Assembly (NCBI RefSeq): GCF_042683565.1
Contig: NZ_JBHUJW010000006.1
Coordinates: forward strand, 124,001 to 188,000
From: Brevibacillus sp042683565
GTDB lineage: Bacteria > Bacillota > Bacilli > Brevibacillales > Brevibacillaceae
Direction: 5' to 3'
Length of the DNA: 64,000 bases
The position numbers were made by a program, and so were the translations under genes. The notes under the pieces were generated by a model that saw nothing but the letters and a program-made list of their open reading frames with translations, was not told the DNA's origin and made no database searches. This document shows positions 1 through 9,083 of the stretch, piece after piece (positions within the stretch are counted from its first letter, which is position 1; each line of letters opens with the position of its first letter).

Positions 1-185
1 TCATTCGCCCCTGGATTCCGATTCGCTTTGCCGCTGATGGCTTGCGTGAAATTTTTTACTTCGGCAGTGGCTTCTACACTGGCCAGTCATTCAACACTAT
101 TTTAGGAATTGGTATTGCAGGTTTCGCAATGTACCTGCTATCCATTTTTAAACCAGTACGTGCACCAAAAACCGTTGCTAAATAA
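1..185 (+). CDS. C-terminal end of an integral membrane protein (partial)
   Basis: An open frame enters from the left edge and stops at TAA 183-185, giving about 60 residues. It contains a segment resembling the C-terminus of YhgE/Pip or DUF3533 proteins (ADGLREIFYFGSG, then a hydrophobic helix around ILGIGIAGFAMYLLSIF and a short basic tail). Those families are ABC-2-like membrane proteins that often sit beside drug-efflux genes, which fits the MFS exporter that follows on the same strand. Only the tail is present, so the family call is tentative. Confidence 0.4.
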   Translation, partial: IRPWIPIRFAADGLREIFYFGSGFYTGQSFNTILGIGIAGFAMYLLSIFKPVRAPKTVAK

Positions 186-279
186 GAGCATTGAATATGT
201 ACGCCGCCAACGTGGAAAGCTCACTTTCGTTCATCCAATTGGATTTTCCGTTTTGAGCTTGTTACACAAGGAAAGCGTG

Positions 280-308
280 AAAAGCCAACCCCCATGTGGT
301 TGGCTTTT
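280..308 (+). terminator. Rho-independent terminator
   Basis: An 11-bp stem AAAAGCCAACC / GGTTGGCTTTT closes a 7-nt loop and ends in a T run. It follows the partial membrane gene at the left edge and separates it from the MFS gene. Confidence 0.85.
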
Positions 309-490
309 CCTCCTATATATGATGCGGTTTGCGAGATAAATGAAGTGAGGGTTTTTTATTAACAATTAGATAATTATTGGCTGAGAAGCTCATTATAAAT
401 ATTGAAATTAATTCGATCAGCAAATTCTTAGCAGAAGAGGAAATAAACCTTTAAAACGCATGGACATAAAATGGAAAAGGAGATGTAGGA

Positions 491-2116
491 ATGAGTAATA
501 AATCGTCGAGTTCAACTTGGGCGATCACACTGTTCTGCATCGGTGTATTCATGGCGGCTTTAGATAACGGGATTATTAGTGCTGCTCTTACAACGATTAA
601 CAGTTCGTTCGACGTTTCTGCCAACTGGGGCGCTTGGGGTGTAACCGTCTATACACTGGGCCTAGCAATAAGTATCCCAATTGTAGGGAAAATTTCAGAT
701 CGATATGGTCGAAAAAAACTGTTTATCGTTGAAGTTGCTTTATTTGGGCTAGGTTCCTTACTGGTAGCGCTAAGTCCAACCTTTGGATTTTATTTAGTTG
801 CTCGTTTCATCCAGGCAATGGGTGGTGGGGGAATCTTCATCATTGGCAGCTCTCATGTGTTGAGTACATTTCCGGTTGAAAAACAAGGGAAAGCACTTGG
901 AATATTAGGCGCTATGAACGGAGTTGGGGCTATTTTAGGTCCTAACCTCGGCAGTATTATTTTGGATGTAACGGGAAATTGGCATTTCCTCTTCCTTATT
1001 AATGTACCAATCGCAGTCATTTTAATTATGTTCGGTTGGCTAAAAATCCAGGAAACAAAAGAGCCCTCTGTTGGAAAACTGGATGGATTAGGAACGATCC
1101 TCCTATCTGTAGCCGTTCTTAGTATCATGTATGGCCTGACAAACATTGAAGGTACCTCTTTACTCGAAAGCCTCGCAACCGCTGATGTTTATGGCTTCCT
1201 ATTTGCAGGAATTGTCTTATTTGCAGGTCTGATTTTCTATAACCGCTCATTAGAAAATCGTAATGGGGACCCGATCTTACCAGTGAGCTTACTGGTTCGC
1301 CCTACTTACTTGCTGACTTTACTCATTGGTGCGTTATCAGGTGCATTACTAGCAGGAATGATTTATATTCCTTCTTTTTCAGAGCAAGTGTTAGGCGTAG
1401 CTGCTGAATACTCAGGTTATTGGATGACACCATTGGCATTAGCATCTGGGCTCGGCGCTGCACTTGGTGGTGTGCTTGTTGATAAAAAAGGACCCATTCT
1501 TGTTGTGTTTTTATCTGGTTTCATCACGGCGATTGGCTTTGTGTTATTCCCTACATGGATCGATGTAAAATGGCAATTTGTCATTTCTTCATGTATCGCC
1601 GGTCTTGGGATGGGCATTCTTTTAGGAGCACCGTTGAATATTTTAGCAACAGAGCGTCTGGAAAAGGATAAAGGGTCAGCACTAGCCGGGCTTTCTCTTG
1701 CCCGTCAAATTGGGATGACAATTGCCCCTACCATTTATGCTGGATTCATTGTACGTGGGTTTAATCAAATCCCGAGTCTTTTTCAAAGCGACTTCGGTAA
1801 CATTTTACAGAAGAAGATGGAGGCTGCTGATTTAAGCCCAGAGGCGATGCAAGAATTCCAACAGGTAGTCAGCGCTATGCCTACTGCTGGTACACCATCG
1901 GACGCGGATTACGCTCATTTATTAGAGCAAATTCATGACCCGACGTTAAAAGATGTCATCCAATCAAGTATCGATCAAATTACATGGATGGCTGCACAAG
2001 AGGGTTATGGAGGATTATTCTATTCAACAGTCGTGATTGCAGCTATGGTTGTTTTATTGGCTCTTATTTTAAAGCCTGTTCGTAAAAAGGCCCTGCAAGA
2101 TACATCCTATGATTAG
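491..2116 (+). CDS. MFS multidrug exporter, DHA2 (EmrB/QacA) type, 14 TM
   Basis: This 541-residue polytopic protein has the hallmarks of the 14-helix drug:H+ antiporter family: LDNGIISAAL in helix 1 (motif D1 region), the loop 2-3 motif GKISDRYGRKK (motif A) and glycine/proline-rich antiporter motifs near residues 140-160. A hydrophilic extracytoplasmic loop (about residues 430-505) lies before the last helix, as in QacA-like exporters. It would expel hydrophobic or cationic compounds using the proton gradient. The start ATG is preceded by AAAAGGAGATG. It stands alone between two terminators, so it is probably monocistronic. Substrate cannot be read from sequence. Confidence 0.9.
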   Translation: MSNKSSSSTWAITLFCIGVFMAALDNGIISAALTTINSSFDVSANWGAWGVTVYTLGLAISIPIVGKISDRYGRKKLFIVEVALFGLGSLLVALSPTFGFYLVARFIQAMGGGGIFIIGSSHVLSTFPVEKQGKALGILGAMNGVGAILGPNLGSIILDVTGNWHFLFLINVPIAVILIMFGWLKIQETKEPSVGKLDGLGTILLSVAVLSIMYGLTNIEGTSLLESLATADVYGFLFAGIVLFAGLIFYNRSLENRNGDPILPVSLLVRPTYLLTLLIGALSGALLAGMIYIPSFSEQVLGVAAEYSGYWMTPLALASGLGAALGGVLVDKKGPILVVFLSGFITAIGFVLFPTWIDVKWQFVISSCIAGLGMGILLGAPLNILATERLEKDKGSALAGLSLARQIGMTIAPTIYAGFIVRGFNQIPSLFQSDFGNILQKKMEAADLSPEAMQEFQQVVSAMPTAGTPSDADYAHLLEQIHDPTLKDVIQSSIDQITWMAAQEGYGGLFYSTVVIAAMVVLLALILKPVRKKALQDTSYD

Positions 2117-2124
2117 TATTAAGC

Positions 2125-2166
2125 TGTAGGGCAAACTCGGTTAGTTGGGTTTGCCCTACATTTTTT
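2125..2166 (+). terminator. Rho-independent terminator after the MFS gene
   Basis: A 12-bp stem TGTAGGGCAAAC / GTTTGCCCTACA is followed by TTTTTT. It begins nine bases after the MFS stop codon. Confidence 0.9.
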
Positions 2167-2250
2167 CCAATTCCTGATAGTTGACTAGTTCAATTTCGTT
2201 TTCATAAACCAACAAGAGCGTCGTCTGGGACGGTTTCTGACAATAAAAGA

Positions 2251-2293
2251 AGGAATGTTCAGCTGGAGGATCCGGCTTGAACATTCCTTTTTT
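2251..2293 (+). terminator. Orphan terminator hairpin
   Basis: AGGAATGTTCA pairs with TGAACATTCCT and a T6 run follows. No intact gene precedes it; the 80 bases upstream are probably the tail of a decayed gene or insertion element. It marks disturbed DNA just left of the IS21 element. Confidence 0.6.
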
Positions 2294-2560
2294 GCGAGCA
2301 GCACCAGCATCTAAGGATATCTCTCGTCTAAGCAGCTTCACGTTCTCCTTTGTTTTGGCTTGGCGGAACGGTGTAGGGGGCTGTTCGGATCTGCGGCGAA
2401 CGTGGGTAATTCCGAACAAAACGTTGTTTTTTGCTTATCTTCGTGCAAACCCAATCAATGGATGTGAATGTCAATCAAAATGTTGACCACCGTGCTCATC
2501 AAAAAATTGACCACCATGGCAAAAATCAATCCACCCGTCGGGTGGGTAACTTTTTCATGA

Positions 2561-3304
2561 TCACGATCTTTGAATGCTCTGCTTAAAGCGATAACTGTCT
2601 CCATTCATTGCAAAGATATGGGCACGATGGGTAAGCCGATCAACCAGGGCTGACGTCATTTGCTCATCTTTGAAAATCTGTGTCCATTCCGTAAATTCCA
2701 GATTACTGGTAATGATCATGCTTCCTTTCTCATAGCGGGCCGCACAAAATTGGAATAATAACTCCGCCCCGGTCCGACTGAGAGGGACAAACCCGACTTC
2801 ATCCAAAATAATCAAATCCGTTTTCAACCATTGCCTCTCTAGCTGGAGGATTCGCTTTTGGGACTGAGCTTCCATAAGCTCGTTGCATATTTTAGCGGCA
2901 GTCCAAAACTGGACGGAATAGCCATGATGGCAGGCTTCCTTCCCGAGTGCAATGGAGAGATGAGTTTTGCCAGTGCCAGAGTTTCCGATAAACATGATGT
3001 TCTCTGTCTTTTCGATGTACTCACAGCGAGCCAGTTGAAGCAATTTGGGCTTGTTGAGAGACGGAATCGCTGAGAATTCAAATTGATCGAGCGTTTTCAT
3101 AGAAGGGAATTTGGCGTGCTTGATGCGACTTGCGATTTGGTTAGCATCCCTTTGCTGAACTTCTTGCTCTAGTAGGGCCAAGAGGAACTCCTCGTAAGGA
3201 ATTTGCCGTTCAGCAGCATCATGGGCGATTTCCTTATAGACACGTTTAATCGCAGGTAAGCGAAGGCGTTTCGCGTAGGTTTCAAGTAAGAAACTCGTAC
3301 TCAA
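2561..3304 (-). CDS. istB: IS21-family transposition helper ATPase IstB
   Basis: The 247-residue AAA+ protein matches the usual IstB length. Walker A is GNSGTGKT near residues 106-113 and Walker B is DLIILDEVGF near 165-175. IstB assembles on DNA as an ATP-dependent adaptor that delivers target DNA to the IstA transposase. The start is TTG at 3304-3302, overlapping the istA stop (TTGA), which is the translational-coupling arrangement usual for IS21. The reading frame is intact although its partner istA is broken. A small hairpin CCACCC-GTC-GGGTGG (2530-2546) followed by T residues lies just beyond the stop. Confidence 0.93.
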   Translation of the reverse strand: MSTSFLLETYAKRLRLPAIKRVYKEIAHDAAERQIPYEEFLLALLEQEVQQRDANQIASRIKHAKFPSMKTLDQFEFSAIPSLNKPKLLQLARCEYIEKTENIMFIGNSGTGKTHLSIALGKEACHHGYSVQFWTAAKICNELMEAQSQKRILQLERQWLKTDLIILDEVGFVPLSRTGAELLFQFCAARYEKGSMIITSNLEFTEWTQIFKDEQMTSALVDRLTHRAHIFAMNGDSYRFKQSIQRS

Positions 3305-4809
3305 TGAACCACACTCCTTTTCTGTAACAAACGATTGTACTGGCTAAGATCGGGGGCCTTTACCTGAATACGTGGAACAGAGCTATCCTCCTCCAACGAG
3401 AGTTGGGGCAGGCGGTGTTCTGGCAACGTTCGCTGAAACAATAATTGCCTTACGGCATCATACTGGAACATCCCTTTTTGGCAGGCCTCCCCCAGTGCTT
3501 CTTCGACGAGAGAAGTATTGAATTCACGGTGCAAAAGCAAGAGTCGAACGAACTCCTTCATCCCTCCTGGTCGGTTACGGCACTTGTCCAAGAACTTTTG
3601 GTAAATGGCAGGTAGTCCTGCCTGATGCAATGGTCTGGCATAAAGAACTGCTCCTGGGCGAATAAGAAGTAAATCGAGATAATGATCGTATTGCAAAATC
3701 TCCTTTCCCTTTTCCAAGCACCGCTCATGCGTCGCAATCAGGCTTTTTCCGTGATACACCTCAATTTTTTCAGCAAACACCCGGCAAGTAAGTTGGGTCG
3801 AAGCATAAGAAACCGGGACGGAATAGGCATTTTTCTCAATGTGGATCATGGATAGCGTATTGCTTTTCACGGGTACAACACGGAAACAATCCAATGGCCG
3901 TGGAGGCAATGGAAGCATGATGGGCAACTCTTGAGTAAATGCTTCTCCAACCGTTAACGAGGACCTTGGAACGGTTGTATTCTCGTAAGAGATACATTTT
4001 TCAAGGAGGATTTGATTTAGCTCCTCCAAAGAAGAAACACTGGGTACAGGGGTAAAAAATTGTCTCTGAGCAAACTGTACGAGGTTTTCCACCTGGCCTT
4101 TTTGATTTCCTTTTCCCGGATCACAGAAATAGCTTTCAAACAGGTAGTGGGCACGTAGCTGAATAAATCGCTCTTGCTCCTCGCGATTTTTGCCCTCCAA
4201 TACTTTCTTAACGGCGGTTGTCAGGTTGTCGTACGTGATGACTTGGGGAACAGCACCGAAAAATTCAAAAGCATCTACATGACCTTGGAGAAGGGCCTCT
4301 TGCTTATGATGAGCAAATGTCTTGATGAAAATCTTTCTGCTGTATGGGCAACGCATACAAAAGACTTGAACCTTCACTTGTTTCCCTTGTAAATGAACCG
4401 TAACCTCACCCCAGTCAAATTAAGCAAATCGCCCTGGCGGGAAATCAAGAGGGACAAATGCTTTAGGGGGAGAAACCCGCAACTCTCTGACGTAGCGTCG
4501 TACAGTAGATTCACCGCCGGTGAATCCATGTTCGTCAACGAGTCTCTGGTAAATACGTTTGGCAGTATGACGCTGCTTCGGGGGAGCTTGTTCATCTTGA
4601 CGCAGCCATTCCAAGATGATGGGCTTGACAAAATCAATGACTGGCTTCGGCTTCGGTTTTGAAAGCTGATAAACAGGGATTTCCGTTGATGTCAAGGCTT
4701 TTCGTATCACTTGACGCGAGTAGCCAGTTTCGCGAGAAATTTGACGAATCGACTTCCCTAGCAGAAAGTGTTGTTTCCTGATAAACTCATAATTAGCCAT
4801 CTGAAGCAT
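3301..4809 (-). pseudogene. istA: istA transposase interrupted by an in-frame stop codon
   Basis: Two open segments (upstream to 4420, downstream from 4377) lie in the same frame and join into one IstA of about 500 residues. The join is broken only by TAA at 4422-4420, where relatives have a glutamine just before the first catalytic aspartate; the sequence reads PGRFA-stop-FDWGE. One CAA to TAA change explains it. The N-terminal part has the helix-turn-helix (SIRQISRETGYSRQVIRKAL). The remainder carries the rest of the DDE core and the C-terminal beta-barrel. The start chosen is ATG 4809 with AGGAGG seven bases upstream. The downstream fragment alone would lack the first catalytic Asp unless it reinitiates on FDWGE. 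Confidence 0.88.
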
Positions 4810-4967
4810 TTCCTTTCCTCCTATATCTTGTTGTCTAGACAACTACAAGATACAGGAAAGAGGTGCTCAGGTGGTCAACTTTTTTATGAGCGATGTACCA
4901 CTAGGTGGTCAATTATTAGATTAGCATTCACAAATGGAGATAGCGTCTGCGTTGATCGAAGCGATGA

Positions 4968-5141
4968 AAGGTTATTTTCAAGCGGGACGATCAAGGATCG
5001 GTCATACTCCGCAGAGTAAAGGAGGGGAAGCCTGCACTGTACAACTTTGTAAAGCGACTTGTACCATCAGGGAAATATTACAAATTTATGAAAAAAGGAG
5101 TTTTTCGACAAAATGCAACATACATATATTTGAATATATAG
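4968..5141 (+). pseudogene. Protein-like remnant right of the IS21 element
   Basis: A 57-codon frame with protein-like composition (KVIFKRDDQGSVILRRVKEG near its start, FMKKGVFRQNATYIYLNI at its end) begins directly after a TGA with no start codon or ribosome site. A neighbouring frame (IASALIEAMK, 4934-4967) reads into it if one frameshift is allowed. It looks like the C-terminal remnant of a decayed gene beside the IS. I do not recognise the family. Confidence 0.3.
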
Positions 5142-5191
5142 TAATTATTGGGGTGTAAATTAAATCTAAGTTAAAAGGAGAGTTGCAATTT

Positions 5192-5560
5192 ATGAAAAAG
5201 AAAATCCTTTCATCTTTGCTGGGGCTTTCTATTTTCGCTGTAGCAGGAACCGCATTTGCGGCAATCTCTGAAAAGGGAGTTCACGTACCATCTAATGGTG
5301 GTAACTATTTGTCTCCTTCCGCTCCTGCTACCGGTAATACCCAATACGGCTCTGTCCAATCAGTAACACCCACCAGCAAAATATACGGCACCGTAGTAGA
5401 TTATGCTACTGATGATAACCTTTCAAGCGAAACCAGACTTGGCACCTCAAAAACAAGTATCAAAAGCTCTGCAACGAAAAATCAGGAAATCCAGTTAATG
5501 CTCGAAACCAGCCTCTTCAATACAGATCCTGTGAGAGTGGACTACACTTTCTGGCCATAA
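5192..5560 (+). CDS. Small secreted protein of unknown function (122 aa)
   Basis: The start ATG at 5192 is preceded by AAAAGGAGAG. The product opens with a classical Sec signal peptide (MKKKILSSLLGLSIFAVAGT, cleavage expected after AFA). The mature part of about 100 residues is Ser/Thr/Gly-rich, has no cysteines and ends in an aromatic tail (DYTFWP). It directly precedes a four-gene ABC transporter module on the same strand. That arrangement is typical of secreted bacteriocin-like or lantibiotic-immunity loci, so it could be a secreted antimicrobial or signalling protein that the transporter handles. I do not recognise a named family; function is inference from context. Confidence 0.75.
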   Translation: MKKKILSSLLGLSIFAVAGTAFAAISEKGVHVPSNGGNYLSPSAPATGNTQYGSVQSVTPTSKIYGTVVDYATDDNLSSETRLGTSKTSIKSSATKNQEIQLMLETSLFNTDPVRVDYTFWP

Positions 5561-5571
5561 TTTGGCACGGC

Positions 5572-5598
5572 AGAGGAGGGCTCGCTATGCTCTCCTCT
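5572..5598 (+). terminator. Weak hairpin between the secreted protein and ABC genes
   Basis: AGAGGAG / CTCCTCT closes a 13-nt loop 12 bases after the secreted-protein stop. There is almost no T run, so it may attenuate rather than end transcription, leaving less message for the downstream ABC genes. Confidence 0.4.
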
Positions 5599-5630
5599 TT
5601 ACACACGTTTTCACGAAGGTGGTGTTTAAT

Positions 5631-6443
5631 TTGCTGGGTTCTCTAATCAAGTTAGAGCTTAGCCGTCTTCTAAACCGTTGGCAGCTTTGGGTAGCGTTAT
5701 TGTTAATGGTCACTTGTTTTATTCAAGGTTATATTGCATTTCGTCCCTTTGGCTTGGAAATTGATCCGTACCATGACAATTATTTTGTCGCATTCAGTTA
5801 CGCGCAAGGCATGGGGGCTGAATCCATTTTAGCAGGCGTCTACCCCCTGATTATTTCATTATTAGCCGGGGACTCACTGGTGCGCGATAAACGCTCGGGA
5901 TTTGATCGCTATATCTTGACTCGAGCTTCCTATAGAAAGTACATCTTTGCCAAGCTGCTCTCCGCCGCGATCATGGTCGCCCTGTTTGTATATATTGTTG
6001 AGTTCATTATGTTCATAGGTGCCATGCTTGCCTTCCCTTCCACTGAAACGGTTCAAGCTATAGAGGGAAGCACGCCTGTCTACGCCGAGTATATTTTTCT
6101 CAACTATCCGTATCTGTTTATTTTTCTTATCACGAGCAATGCTGTTCTATATGGAATAGCGCTAGCAATGTTATGCAACTTCTTTGCTGCCTTCACAAAG
6201 AATATATACGTTGTACTAGTGGCCCCTTGGATTTTGCTCTTTGTTCTGCAAATGATTTTCTACAACATAGAGCTGTCTGACTACGCACCGTTGGACTTGT
6301 TAGGCTTATACCTAAGCGGGGGCCTGATCTATCAGCAATCTACCCTGGAGATTCCCCTTATATTTTTGTCGATGATAGCCTTATTATTTTTAGCTACCTA
6401 TCTGACGTTCACCTGGAGTATAAAGCGAGGTAATGGAAAATGA
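5631..6443 (+). CDS. ABC-2-type permease subunit
   Basis: The 270-residue protein has six predicted membrane helices in the ABC-2 permease pattern: a short N-terminal amphipathic segment, the first helix near residues 16-35, an extracytoplasmic loop, then paired helices to the C-terminus. I prefer TTG 5631 as start because GAAGGTGG lies eight bases upstream; an earlier in-frame start would overlap the hairpin. Its stop overlaps the next gene's start by four bases (ATGA), so it is co-translated with the ATPase. It probably forms the membrane channel of an exporter or immunity pump together with the two following permease genes. Confidence 0.8.
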   Translation: MLGSLIKLELSRLLNRWQLWVALLLMVTCFIQGYIAFRPFGLEIDPYHDNYFVAFSYAQGMGAESILAGVYPLIISLLAGDSLVRDKRSGFDRYILTRASYRKYIFAKLLSAAIMVALFVYIVEFIMFIGAMLAFPSTETVQAIEGSTPVYAEYIFLNYPYLFIFLITSNAVLYGIALAMLCNFFAAFTKNIYVVLVAPWILLFVLQMIFYNIELSDYAPLDLLGLYLSGGLIYQQSTLEIPLIFLSMIALLFLATYLTFTWSIKRGNGK

Positions 6444-7087
6444 AGCAGCCCCTTGAATTTCATCATGTTTTTAAAAAATTGGGCAAAAAAACAATCTTGG
6501 AGGATATTAACCTCTCTGTTCATGCCGGGGAAGTAGTTGGAATTGTTGGTACGAATGGATCTGGTAAAACAACATTGCTACGATTGGCAACCGGATTGGT
6601 TTATCCTGACCAAGGCCATGTTTACGTTGGCGGCAATAAAATATACCCCGGCCTACTAGGTGTCCTGCCGACCTCTGTCGGGGCTGTGATTGAAACGCCT
6701 TCTTTTCTCCCCCAGTACTCCGGTTTGAAGAACCTCACCTTGCTCGCCGGCATTCGCGGAAAGATCAGCCAGGACACGGTTATTTCCACAATGAGAAAAA
6801 TGGGGCTCGATCCTTCCAGCAAAAAAACAGTCCACACCTATTCTCTGGGGATGAAGCAACGTCTCGCGATCGCTCAAGCCATTATGGAGAATCCGGACGT
6901 TTTGCTTTTTGACGAACCAACAAATGGACTTGATGAGCAAGGAGTCAACATTTTTTCGACCGTTATGCAAGAGCAGATCCAACGAGGGACAGCGATCCTC
7001 ATTGTTTCTCACCATAAGGACGAGATCGAAGAATACTGTGACCGTGTATTCAGCTTAGAAAACCGCACGTTAAAACAAAAACGTTGA
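6440..7087 (+). CDS. ABC transporter ATP-binding protein
   Basis: The 215-residue nucleotide-binding subunit has Walker A GTNGSGKTT (about residues 36-44), a Q-loop region, a C-loop with the signature as YSLGMKQRLAIAQA, Walker B DVLLFDEPT and the switch His in IVSHH. The YSLGMKQR form of the signature is typical of BcrA/LanF-type ATPases from antibiotic-peptide efflux and bacteriocin immunity systems. It sits between permease genes and overlaps the first, so it energises that complex from the cytoplasmic face. Confidence 0.9.
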   Translation: MKQPLEFHHVFKKLGKKTILEDINLSVHAGEVVGIVGTNGSGKTTLLRLATGLVYPDQGHVYVGGNKIYPGLLGVLPTSVGAVIETPSFLPQYSGLKNLTLLAGIRGKISQDTVISTMRKMGLDPSSKKTVHTYSLGMKQRLAIAQAIMENPDVLLFDEPTNGLDEQGVNIFSTVMQEQIQRGTAILIVSHHKDEIEEYCDRVFSLENRTLKQKR

Positions 7088-7132
7088 AAGAACAACACCA
7101 GCTCTATTTTTTTCTGCCTAGAGGTGAAGCGC

Positions 7133-7915
7133 ATGCTGACTTTTGAACTGTCCCAACTGATTTCTCGCCACTTTTGGCGATGGATTCTAGGGACAGGCCT
7201 ACTTTGCATAGATTCGCTGTTCTACTTAAAAACGCAAATAGGGGTACATCATTCTACTTGGGAATTTACCTTCTCATTTTTAACTAGCCCAACTCAAAGT
7301 ATGATGATCTTGCCCATGCTATTTTTCATTATGACGACTGATGTCGTAAGGCTTGATATAACGAACCAATATATGCACTATCTTAGTGTGCGGGCCACTA
7401 CCCGTATGAACTGGTTCAGCTCCAAACTTTTCACTATTTTCACTATGGCGGTACTATACACGATAATGGCAATGATCTTGCCACTGCTCATAGGAATCTT
7501 TGCGGGGCTTGAGACGTCATACGCAATCGGGGAGAGTTCTGTATTTTTTTCCACAACGCCTCTCATTGCTTTCAACAGCTCCATTTTTCCTACATTTGTT
7601 ATTGCACTAACAACAGTAAGCACCTTACTCTCGATCCTTAGTCTATACACCCATCATCACTCACTTTCTTTAGTCATCGGTGCAATATTGTGTATGCTGT
7701 CCTATTTTACCTTTGCAAGATACCATAGCATCGGATTTGCATATAAATGGATGCTGACTACACATATGTTTCTGCTTCCCAGGCTTCCAACCAAACTTTT
7801 TTCGGCAAACCAGCTTTTGGCTCCCTCCTTTATGTGGTCTTACGGATACTTGTCATGCTGGTATATCATAAGCTTGATTTTTGGCTTCATCCGAATAAGA
7901 AAAATGAACCTTTAG
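7133..7915 (+). CDS. ABC-2-type permease subunit
   Basis: The product is a 260-residue hydrophobic protein with about six helices. ATG 7133 is favoured because GAGGTGAA lies just upstream; an in-frame GTG nine bases earlier falls inside that ribosome site. The soluble segments are short and there are no recognisable catalytic motifs. It follows the ATPase after 45 bases and is followed 18 bases later by another permease, consistent with one transcript encoding a heteromeric ABC-2 transporter. Confidence 0.75.
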   Translation: MLTFELSQLISRHFWRWILGTGLLCIDSLFYLKTQIGVHHSTWEFTFSFLTSPTQSMMILPMLFFIMTTDVVRLDITNQYMHYLSVRATTRMNWFSSKLFTIFTMAVLYTIMAMILPLLIGIFAGLETSYAIGESSVFFSTTPLIAFNSSIFPTFVIALTTVSTLLSILSLYTHHHSLSLVIGAILCMLSYFTFARYHSIGFAYKWMLTTHMFLLPRLPTKLFSANQLLAPSFMWSYGYLSCWYIISLIFGFIRIRKMNL

Positions 7916-7933
7916 GCAGGTTGGTGACGAAAA

Positions 7934-8743
7934 TTGAAAACGAACCTGAAAATCAATCTGTTCTCACAACCAATGGCATTCGTATCTTTCATCACGTTGT
8001 TATTTGTTTTGCTCTCCGTCCTCCACGGCATTTCTGTTAGGTCTGTGGACGTCCCATCCGTCGATCTCTCTCTTTTATTGATAAAATCCATCGGCGGATT
8101 GTTCTTCCACAGCAAAATACTGGAGGTAATCAGTTGGACGCTCGCTACGTTACCTCTTTTGCTTTTTATCTATCGGATGATCGTTCAGCTCAACGAATAC
8201 GATCAGTACATATTGGTGCGGCTGCAATCCCGCAGTAAATGGTGGGTAGGGAAATTTGTTTCGTGCGCGCTCCTTTCCGTTGTGTACGGATTATGGTATA
8301 TCGTGATTCATGTACTGGTCGGCTCCATCTTGTTTTCCTTTCCCTTCATTTATAAGATCAACTCTGTAGGAGCAATCGCCCGACTTCATGTTCCATCAAT
8401 TACCGGCAGAATTGACCTCATGGCTCTTTTCGTCTTTCTGACCGGATTGGTCGCTTTAGGGGCTGTAGCTCTGATTGCTGCCTTGCTATGTAAAAGAACC
8501 GGAAGTGCGTATCTTTTGTTTACCCTATTTTTATTTGTCTCGGGGGTGCTGTATGTTAACAGGCTTATTCCCCGCGAGCTTGCTCCTATGATGTACCCTT
8601 CGTTCCTTGATTTATTTTCTTACGATTTCAGATACGACCGTGTAGTTTATGCATTATCACTGAATGCCAGCATTACTCTGCTCTGTTTAGTTATGGGGTT
8701 GATATTTACCCGATCCGCCGCGTTTGCGTTCCGAACTAATTAA
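7934..8743 (+). CDS. Membrane protein, third ABC-associated permease-like subunit
   Basis: The 269-residue polytopic protein has six predicted helices. It starts at TTG 7934, with a weak ribosome site (GGTTGGTGA). A cytoplasmic stretch after helix 2 (QLNEYDQYILVRLQSRSKWW) resembles the DRYILTRASYRKY stretch at the same place in the first permease of the cluster, supporting common ancestry of the subunits. It is the last gene of the module. Direction of transport cannot be decided from sequence. Confidence 0.7.
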   Translation: MKTNLKINLFSQPMAFVSFITLLFVLLSVLHGISVRSVDVPSVDLSLLLIKSIGGLFFHSKILEVISWTLATLPLLLFIYRMIVQLNEYDQYILVRLQSRSKWWVGKFVSCALLSVVYGLWYIVIHVLVGSILFSFPFIYKINSVGAIARLHVPSITGRIDLMALFVFLTGLVALGAVALIAALLCKRTGSAYLLFTLFLFVSGVLYVNRLIPRELAPMMYPSFLDLFSYDFRYDRVVYALSLNASITLLCLVMGLIFTRSAAFAFRTN

Positions 8744-9083
8744 CAGATCGGCACGAAAAAATTCTTATGGTATGGTTCAGATTAACGGGTCTATCGGCGA
8801 AAATGCCAAAGGAGCTGTACAAGCGCAGCTCCTTTGCAAATTATGCGGTAGTATAAGTATTTGTGCGCTTCTCTTCCCATGATGAGTATAAGAAGTCCGC
8901 CATAGAAATAGCAAGATTTACAGCAAGTTGTGCATGCCTTGTTGTGGGCGGGTACGCATTATAACTTCTTCCATGCGCCGCGATGGGCTAAAGCCCGTGG
9001 ATCAAGTCCAACAACGGATAAGATATTCTGCTATCCATACAACTGAATGTGGTAGTCCACCCTATAATTCCTATGATAACCTG
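8744..9083. other. Intergenic region with a hairpin and an att-like motif
   Basis: No convincing gene is visible between the permease and the chemotaxis receptor, which converge here. CTTATGGTATGGTTC at 8764-8778 matches 13 of 15 bases of the rlmH attachment site in the same orientation. CAAAGGAGCTG / CAGCTCCTTTG (8807-8836) forms a strong stem without a T run. Bases 8928-9060 contain short protein-like stretches that may be debris. Confidence 0.5.

Larger units (their letters stand above)
2481..4912 (-). mobile_element. IS21-family insertion sequence (inactivated)
   Basis: The element holds istA and istB on the minus strand and has the multiple terminal repeats typical of IS21. The left end shows TTGACCACC twice (2483-2491 and 2507-2515) flanking GCTCAT-AAAAA. 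The right end carries the inverted counterparts GGTGGTCAA at 4870-4878 and 4904-4912, also flanking AAAAA-ATGAGC. Exact outer ends are uncertain by a few bases and I could not identify a convincing target duplication. The transposase carries a nonsense codon, so the copy is probably not autonomous. Confidence 0.85.

Noticed and set aside
2156..2419. Open frame of 87 codons on the minus strand
   Set aside because: It runs through two terminator hairpins, has no ribosome site and looks like noise.
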